Source: Lamellibrachia columna
Lineage: Eukaryota; Annelida; Polychaeta; Sabellida; Siboglinidae
Reading direction: 5' to 3'
Assembly: GCA_963662155.1 (NCBI GenBank)
Contig: OY759266.1
Location: 59,721,010 to 59,785,009 of the forward strand
DNA: 64,000 nucleotides
Shown here: positions 56,900 through 64,000 of the stretch, piece after piece
Numbering within the stretch: the stretch's first letter is position 1
How the letters are laid out: every line of letters begins with the position of its first letter
The notes under the pieces: model-generated
The model's database searches: none
Seen by the model: the letters and a program-made list of their open reading frames with translations, nothing else
What the model was told of the DNA's origin: nothing
Position numbers and translations under genes: made by a program

Positions 56900-59800
56900 C
56901 TAACATGTTGTGGTCCTAGTAGATAAAACATGCATACGCGATAAACTAACATGTTGTGGTCTTAGTAGATACAACAATATGCACGATAAACTAACATGTT
57001 GTGGTCCTAGTAGACACAACATGCATACACGATCAACTAACATGTTGTGGTCCTAGTAGACGCAACATGCATACACGATAAACTAACATGTTGTGGTCCT
57101 AGTAGACACAACATGCATGCATGATAAACTAACATGTTGTGGTCCTAGTAGATACAACATACATACGTGATAAACTAACATGTTGTGGTCCTAGTAGACA
57201 CAACATGCATGCATGATAAACTAACATGTTGTGGTCCTAGTAGACGCAACATGCATGCATGATAAACTAACATGTTGTGGTCCTAGTAGACGCAACATGC
57301 ATACACGATAAACTAACATGTTGTGGTCATAGTAGACACAACATACAAACGTGATAAACTAACATGTTGTGGTCCTAGTAGACACAACATGCATGCATGA
57401 TAAACTAACATGTTGTGGTCCTAGTAGACGCAACATGCATGCATGATAAACTAACATGTTGTGGTCCTAGTAGGCGCAACATGCATACACGATAAACTAA
57501 CATGTTGTGGTCATAGTAGACACAACATGCATACGCGATAAACTAACATGTTGTGGTCATAGTAGATACAACATACATACGTGATAAACTAACATGTTGT
57601 GGTCCTAGTAGACACAACATGCATGCATGATAAACTAACATGTTGTGGTCCTAGTAGACGCAACATGCATGCATGATAAACTAACATGTTGTGGTCCTAG
57701 TAGACGCAACATGCATACACGATAAACTAACATGTTGTGGTCATAGTAGACACAACATGCATACACGATAAACTAACATGTTGTAGTCATAGTAGATACA
57801 ACATACATACGTGATAAACTAACATGTTGTGGTCCTAGTAGACACAACATGCATGCATGATAAACTAACATGTTGTGGTCATAGTAGATACAACATGCAT
57901 ACACGATAAACTAACATGTTGTAGTCATAGTAGATACAACATGCATACACGATAAACTAACATGTTGTGGTCATAGTAGATACAACATACATACGTGATA
58001 AACTAACATGTTGTGGTCCTAGTAGACACAACATGCATGCATGATAAACTAACATGTTGTGGTCCTAGTAGACGCAACATGCATACACGATAAACTAACA
58101 TGTTGTGGTCCTAGTAGACACAACATGCATGCATGATAAACTAACATGTTGTAGTCATAGTAGATACAACATACATACGTGATAAACTAACATGTTGTGG
58201 TCCTAGTAGACACAACATGCATGCATGATAAACTAACATGTTGTAGTCATAGTAGATACAACATACATACGTGATAAACTAACATGTTGTTGTCCTAGTA
58301 GACACAACATGCATACACGATAAACTAACATGTTGTGGTCATAGTAGATACAACATGCATGCATGATAAACTAACATGTTGTTGTCCTAGTAGACACAAC
58401 ATGCATACGCGATAAACTAACATGTTGTGGTCCTAGTAGACACAACATGCATATGCGATAAACTAACATGTTGTGGTCCTAGTAGACACAACATGCATGC
58501 ATGATAAACTAACATGTTGTGGTCCTAGTAGATACAACATACATACGTGATAAACTAACATGTTGTGGTCCTAGTAGACACAACATGCATGCATGATAAA
58601 CTAACATGTTGTGGTCCTAGTAGACGCAACATGCATGCATGATAAACTAACATGTTGTGGTCCTAGTAGACGCAACATGCATACACGATAAACTAACATG
58701 TTGTGGTCATAGTAGACACAACATACAAACGTGATAAACTAACATGTTGTGGTCCTAGTAGACACAACATGCATGCATGATAAACTAACATTTTGTGGTC
58801 CTAGTAGACGCAACATGCATGCATGATAAACTAACATGTTGTGGTCCTAGTAGACGCAACAAGCATACACGATAAACTAACATGTTGTGGTCATAGTAGA
58901 CACAACATGCATACGCGATAAACTAACATGTTGTGGTCATAGTAGATACAACATACATACGTGATAAACTAACATGTTGTGGTCCTAGTAGACACAACAT
59001 GCATGCATGATAAACTAACATGTTGTGGTCCTAGTAGACGCAACATGCATGCATGATAAACTAACATGTTGTGGTCCTAGTAGACGCAACATGCATACAC
59101 GATAAACTAACATGTTGTGGTCATAGTAGACACAACATGCATACACGATAAACTAACATGTTGTGGTCCTAGTAGACGCAACAAGCATACACGATAAACT
59201 AACATGTTGTGGTCATAGTAGACACAACATGCATACGCGATAAACTAACATGTTGTGGTCATAGTAGACACAACATACAAACGTGATAAACTAACATGTT
59301 GTGGTCCTAGTAGACACAACATGCATGCATGATAAACTAACATGTTGTGGTCCTAGTAGACGCAACATGCATGCATGATAAACTAACATGTTGTGGTCCT
59401 AGTAGGCGCAACATGCATACACGATAAACTAACATGTTGTGGTCATAGTAGACACAACATGCATACGCGATAAACTAACATGTTGTGGTCATAGTAGATA
59501 CAACATACATACGTGATAAACTAACATGTTGTGGTCCTAGTAGACACAACATGCATGCATGATAAACTAACATGTTGTGGTCCTAGTAGACGCAACATGC
59601 ATGCATGATAAACTAACATGTTGTGGTCCTAGTAGACGCAACATGCATACACGATAAACTAACATGTTGTGGTCATAGTAGACACAACATGCATACACGA
59701 TAAACTAACATGTTGTAGTCATAGTAGATACAACATACATACGTGATAAACTAACATGTTGTGGTCCTAGTAGACACAACATGCATGCATGATAAACTAA

Positions 59801-61797
59801 CATGTTGTGGTCATAGTAGATACAACATGCATACACGATAAACTAACATGTTGTAGTCATAGTAGATACAACATGCATACACGATAAACTAACATGTTGT
59901 GGTCATAGTAGATACAACATACATACGTGATAAACTAACATGTTGTGGTCCTAGTAGACACAACATGCATGCATGATAAACTAACATGTTGTGGTCCTAG
60001 TAGACGCAACATGCATACACGATAAACTAACATGTTGTGGTCCTAGTAGACACAACATGCATGCATGATAAACTAACATGTTGTAGTCATAGTAGATACA
60101 ACATACATACGTGATAAACTAACATGTTGTGGTCCTAGTAGACACAACATGCATGCATGATAAACTAACATGTTGTAGTCATAGTAGATACAACATACAT
60201 ACGTGATAAACTAACATGTTGTGGTCCTAGTAGACACAACATGCATACACGATAAACTAACATGTTGTGGTCATAGTAGATACAACATGCATGCATGATA
60301 AACTAACATGTTGTGGTCCTAGTAGACACAACATGCATACGCGATAAACTAACATGTTGTGGTCCTAGTAGACACAACATGCATATGCGATAAACTAACA
60401 TGTTGTGGTCCTAGTAGACACAACATGCATGCATGATAAACTAACATGTTGTGGTCCTAGTAGATACAACATACATACGTGATAAACTAACATGTTGTGG
60501 TCCTAGTAGACACAACATGCATGCATGATAAACTAACATGTTGTGGTCCTAGTAGACGCAACATGCATGCATGATAAACTAACATGTTGTGGTCCTAGTA
60601 GACGCAACATGCATACACGATAAACTAACATGTTGTGGTCATAGTAGACACAACATACAAACGTGATAAACTAACATGTTGTGGTCCTAGTAGACACAAC
60701 ATGCATGCATGATAAACTAACATTTTGTGGTCCTAGTAGACGCAACATGCATGCATGATAAACTAACATGTTGTGGTCCTAGTAGACGCAACAAGCATAC
60801 ACGATAAACTAACATGTTGTGGTCATAGTAGACACAACATGCATACGCGATAAACTAACATGTTGTGGTCATAGTAGATACAACATACATACGTGATAAA
60901 CTAACATGTTGTGGTCCTAGTAGACACAACATGCATGCATGATAAACTAACATGTTGTGGTCCTAGTAGACGCAACATGCATGCATGATAAACTAACATG
61001 TTGTGGTCCTAGTAGACGCAACATGCATACACGATAAACTAACATGTTGTGGTCATAGTAGACACAACATGCATACACGATAAACTAACATGTTGTAGTC
61101 ATAGTAGATACAACATACATACGTGATAAACTAACATGTTGTGGTCCTAGTAGACACAACATGCATGCATGATAAACTAACATGTTGTGGTCCTAGTAGA
61201 CACAACATGCATACACGATAAACTAACATGTTGTGGTCATAGTAGATACAACATGCATGCATGATAAACTAACATGTTGTGGTCCTAGTAGACACAACAT
61301 GCATACGCGATAAACTAACATGTTGTGGTCCTAGTAGACACAACATGCATATGCGATAAACTAACATGTTGTGGTCCTAGTAGACACAACATGCATGCAT
61401 GATAAACTAACATGTTGTGGTCCTAGTAGACGCAACATGCATACGCGATAAACTAACATGTTGTGGTCCTAGTAGACACAACATGCATGCATGATAAACT
61501 AACATGTTGTGGTCCTAGTAGATGCAACATGCATACGCGATAAACTAACATGTTGTGGTCCTAGTAGACGCAACATGCATACGCGATAAACTAACATGTT
61601 GTGGTCCTAGTAGACACAACATGCATGCATGATAAACTAACATGTTGTGGTCCTAGTAGATGCAACATGCATACACGATAAACTAACATGTTGTGGTCCT
61701 AGTAGATGCAACATGCATACACGATAAACTAACATGTTGTGGTCATAGTAGATACAACATGCATGCACGATAAACTAACATGTTGTGGTCCTAGTAG
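56900..61797. repeat. 46-bp hairpin minisatellite (about 106 copies) with a 1,932-bp higher-order repeat
   Basis: The unit ctaacatgttgtggtcctag tagacacaacatgcatgcat gataaa repeats about 106 times. Within the unit catgttgtg and cacaacatg form a perfect 9-bp inverted pair around an 11-nt loop. Rare variants recur exactly 1,932 bp (42 units) apart: cattttgtgg at 58789 and 60721, gcatatgcg at 58451 and 60383, aagcatac at 58861 and 60793, ttgtagtcat at 57781 and 59713. So the array is about 2.5 copies of a 42-unit block. Confidence 0.96.
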
Positions 61798-62490
61798 TCC
61801 CTGTTCATATTTTAGGGCATTACAGACACAATTTGCATGTAAATGTTTAGTTATTTAGCAGAAGTGCTCAGGCAAATTCTGAGACATCAACTTTTGAAAT
61901 TTCCTGAAAATTGGTTATTTGACACGGAATGATCCTCGTTTCATGACAGTGGCTTTGTGTACCGGTAATTTATGGCTTGTGAGCAACTGTCTCTTCAGAA
62001 CTCTTGTATGGTGAAATGTCCTCATTTAGTCCTTTGTCCTCACTTAGTTTACCTGGACAATTGGACCATAGCCCTGAGTGACAGGTGTATTGATGTCTAT
62101 GAACTGTTCATGCACCATTAGGTGTTTGCGCGGAGGGTGTTGATAGAAATACTGCACCAGTCACTGACAAATTCATGGGTGGTTGCGAAAACAAGAATCG
62201 TAAAGTTTGACATATATTTTCATACTAATAATAGCTCAGGTGTGTTTTACTTTGAGCTGAATGCTTATTTTTTTAATAAAACCATAGAAAACCTATATCC
62301 AGAAATAGTATGCCGCACCATCGACCACAGTGCATGAGTTTCGCAGTGAAAGTACCAAGTACCACTTAATGTCAGTATTATTCCATTATTGGCTGCTTGT
62401 ATGTGTGTATTGTAGTCGCTAAATGCGAGTTTGTTGGACAGGTAAACACAACGCTCTAGGGCTGTCTAGTTTCTGACTGTGTCATTTCAG
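61798..62490. other. Upstream region/5' intron of the FOXRED2-like gene
   Basis: No recognised gene. The sequence just before 62491 (tgtgtcatttcag) is a good splice acceptor, so part of this region may be an intron in the 5' UTR. A 71-codon frame at 62122-62337 has no features I recognise. Confidence 0.4.
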
Positions 62491-62688
62491 GTTCCTGACA
62501 AGTGGGGTGTGTAACCATGACGTGCAGGGTGCTAGTGCTGGTGGTCGCCCTGGTGGGGTGTATACAGGCAGAATACAAGTACTGGGACTACGTTGTGATT
62601 GGGGCCGGGCCAGGCGGGCTACAGATGGGCCACTTCCTTCAGAAGGCGGGCCGGGACTATGTGGTCATCGAGAGAAACAGTGTGGCTG
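62491..62688 (+). CDS. FOXRED2: FOXRED2-like FAD-dependent oxidoreductase, first coding exon
   Basis: ATG at 62517 opens a hydrophobic signal peptide (residues 1-18, ending CIQA), followed by [22 protein letters not shown], a Rossmann FAD-binding motif (GxGxxG at residues 29-34) with the acidic end of the second strand at VVIER (Glu 52). The exon ends at 62688 with donor GTAAAT, phase 1. FOXRED2/ERFAD is a soluble, glycosylated flavoprotein of the ER lumen that works in ER-associated degradation with SEL1L, OS-9 and ERdj5. The GTG-initiated extension from 62502 is not needed. A splice acceptor just before 62491 suggests an upstream untranslated exon. Confidence 0.9.
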
Positions 62689-63250
62689 GTAAATGGGCTT
62701 ATTACTTTCTTTACTATACTCTTTGGTGCATAAGGAGAACAGTGGTGCTTATTGGGTAGACTGTAGGTACACATGGACGTTGCTTCAGCAAATCTGTAGA
62801 TAGGTCAAATGAATTTAGTTACCTTAACTGCGCACGATGCTGTTACGTAACATATCTGTTGTAAGCTTTAGTGTACATGGTCATACTCCTCGTCTTAAAA
62901 TATGTCTTTGGCAGCTTTAAGCATCACAACGCACGAACTATTGGCTGCTGATTGCAGCAATATGTTGATCCAGAGAGTGTTGCCTCACAATTGCTCACTT
63001 TATCATATTTTGGCAAAGTGGGACCAAATCTATGAATGTTGGCAAACAGTAATATTGTGCACATTAGTGGTTAAAAAATAGTATTTAATACTGAGTTTAT
63101 TCACACCAAAACTGCTGTTTCTTTTCTGCACAGTATATCTAATCTTAAAAGAAACTTACTTAAATAAATAATAAATAAATAATAAAGTACAAACATTAAG
63201 CATCATTAATGAACAATGAACCCTTGAAACTGACAATTTATTCATTGCAG
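62689..63250 (+). other. Intron 1 of the FOXRED2-like gene
   Basis: GT (62689) to AG (ttcattgcag, ends 63250), 562 bp, AT-rich, with no other feature. Confidence 0.85.
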
Positions 63251-63578
63251 CTAGCTTCTTTGAAAAATTCCCACGCCACGACAAACTGATCAGCATCAAC
63301 AAGAGATACACCGGCAAGAAGAACCGGGAGTTCAACCTGCGTCACGACTGGAACTCCCTGCTCAGTGACGACAACAAACTCCTCTTCCGACACTACTCGA
63401 AACTGTTCTTTCCCCAGCGCACAGAGCTGTTGGAGTACATGGCTGACTACCAGCGCAAGCTGGGCATCAACGTTCAATTCAACACAGAGGTGGGCAACAT
63501 CAGGAAGGAGGTGAACGCCACGTCAAACAAGTCTATGTTCCTTATGACCGACCAGAAGGGAAACATTCTCAAGTGCAA
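63251..63578 (+). CDS. FOXRED2: FOXRED2-like oxidoreductase, second coding exon
   Basis: Joined in phase to the first exon, it encodes residues 58-166: SFFEKFPRHDKLISINKRYT, EFNLRHDWNSLLSDD, LLFRHYSKLFFPQRTELLEY and FLMTDQKGNILKCK. These phrases are close to the vertebrate FOXRED2 protein, more than to bacterial flavin monooxygenases. Two N-glycosylation sequons (NAT, NKS) occur near the end, in keeping with an ER-lumenal protein. The exon ends at 63578 with GTATGT, phase 2. The rest of the gene (vertebrate protein about 680 residues) lies beyond the window; nothing in 63600-64000 looks like a further exon. Confidence 0.92.
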
Positions 63579-64000
63579 GTATGTCGCTTCTCGTGCTAAC
63601 TTTCACTCATTATGTTAGCAACAAAGCAAACACACAAAGTTAATGCTGTAGTGTATACAATTAATTTAATTTTCTTATGCCAGTTTGTATTTGTCCTCAC
63701 CATCACTAGGTAAAAATTTGACTCAGAACCCCCAACTTGGGGGATGGAGGCTTTTACTTGTTAATGTGCTATCATACATTTTTGGTATCACTCAAGTAGA
63801 TAACATATTTGGTACTTTGTGTAACACAGTATACTGATGTTGAGACTGCCCAGCCCTTTCTTTTTCATCTGCCTCTGAGTTCATGTTTTTCTGGGTTTTG
63901 GCATGATGGAAGTTTTCATATTGTAAGGCGTCTGGTTTGGGGTCTGACAGGGTACTTATAGTGGCCAGTGGACTCAGTAAACCTGTTGAGCCAAACTTCG
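63579..64000 (+). other. Intron 2 of the FOXRED2-like gene (runs off the right edge)
   Basis: Starts with GTATGT. No exon matching the next expected FOXRED2 segment is visible before the end. Confidence 0.7.

Noticed and set aside
56900..61797. Regular repeats resembling a CRISPR array
   Set aside because: The whole 46-bp unit is repeated, with no unique spacers, in an animal genome with introns. It is a minisatellite.
62122..62337. 71-codon frame upstream of the FOXRED2-like gene
   Set aside because: No recognisable motif, weak start context and AT-rich sequence. It is not supported as an exon.

Overview
The window is metazoan nuclear DNA, most likely from a marine invertebrate. Several genes are split by GT-AG introns. 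The transposon set (CR1-like LINE with an esterase ORF1, Ty3/Gypsy, piggyBac, hAT, pogo, tnp2-type transposase genes, a Myb/SANT-like gene) and the very high load of minisatellites suit a lancelet, mollusc or similar animal. The sequence does not identify the species. Only one conventional host gene is seen: the 5' end of a FOXRED2-like flavoprotein gene at the right edge. A Myb/SANT-like gene with 22 in-frame 21-residue repeats (about 16.2-18.4 kb) may be a second one.

Layout. 1-3.3 kb: 37-bp minisatellite. 3.3-4.7 kb: unassigned DNA and a microsatellite. 4.7-8.1 kb: a decayed hAT transposase with a retained intron, then a second hAT scrap. 9.3-9.8 kb: a Ty3/Gypsy integrase scrap. 10.3-13.0 kb: a decayed tnp2-type transposase gene. 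13.0-15.0 kb: a decayed piggyBac that appears to interrupt it. 15.7 kb: a DUF4806-like exon fragment. 16.2-18.4 kb: the Myb/SANT plus repeat gene. 18.4-28.1 kb: a tandem segmental duplication of the repeat gene's 3' part and flank, a 220-bp satellite, copies of one LTR insertion and a truncated pogo transposase. 28.1-31.5 kb: an AT-rich element carrying a complete piggyBac with TTAA duplications. 32.0-36.5 kb: a Ty3/Gypsy body without LTRs, inside the 220-bp satellite. 36.6-37.2 kb: a LINE ORF1 fragment. 37.6-38.8 kb: two minisatellites. 39.3-43.8 kb: a structurally complete Ty3/Gypsy element with LTRs and a 5-bp target duplication. 44.1-45.5 kb: a foldback element built from a GGGCCGAA motif. 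48.5-49.0 kb: a LINE scrap. 49.5-53.7 kb: a nearly intact CR1-like LINE on the minus strand, whose empty target site survives in a repeat copy at 55.28 kb. 53.7-54.6 kb: 23-bp minisatellite. 56.9-61.8 kb: a 46-bp hairpin minisatellite with an exact 1,932-bp higher-order period. 62.5-63.6 kb: two FOXRED2-like exons.

No gene cluster forming a new pathway is visible. The unusual content is structural. Tandem repeats have arisen inside transposase or pol coding sequence at least six times. A satellite has served as a landing site for several nested elements and was then re-amplified together with one of them. Two minisatellites show higher-order periodicity. All alignments were done by eye; family names rest on recognised motifs, not on database searches.
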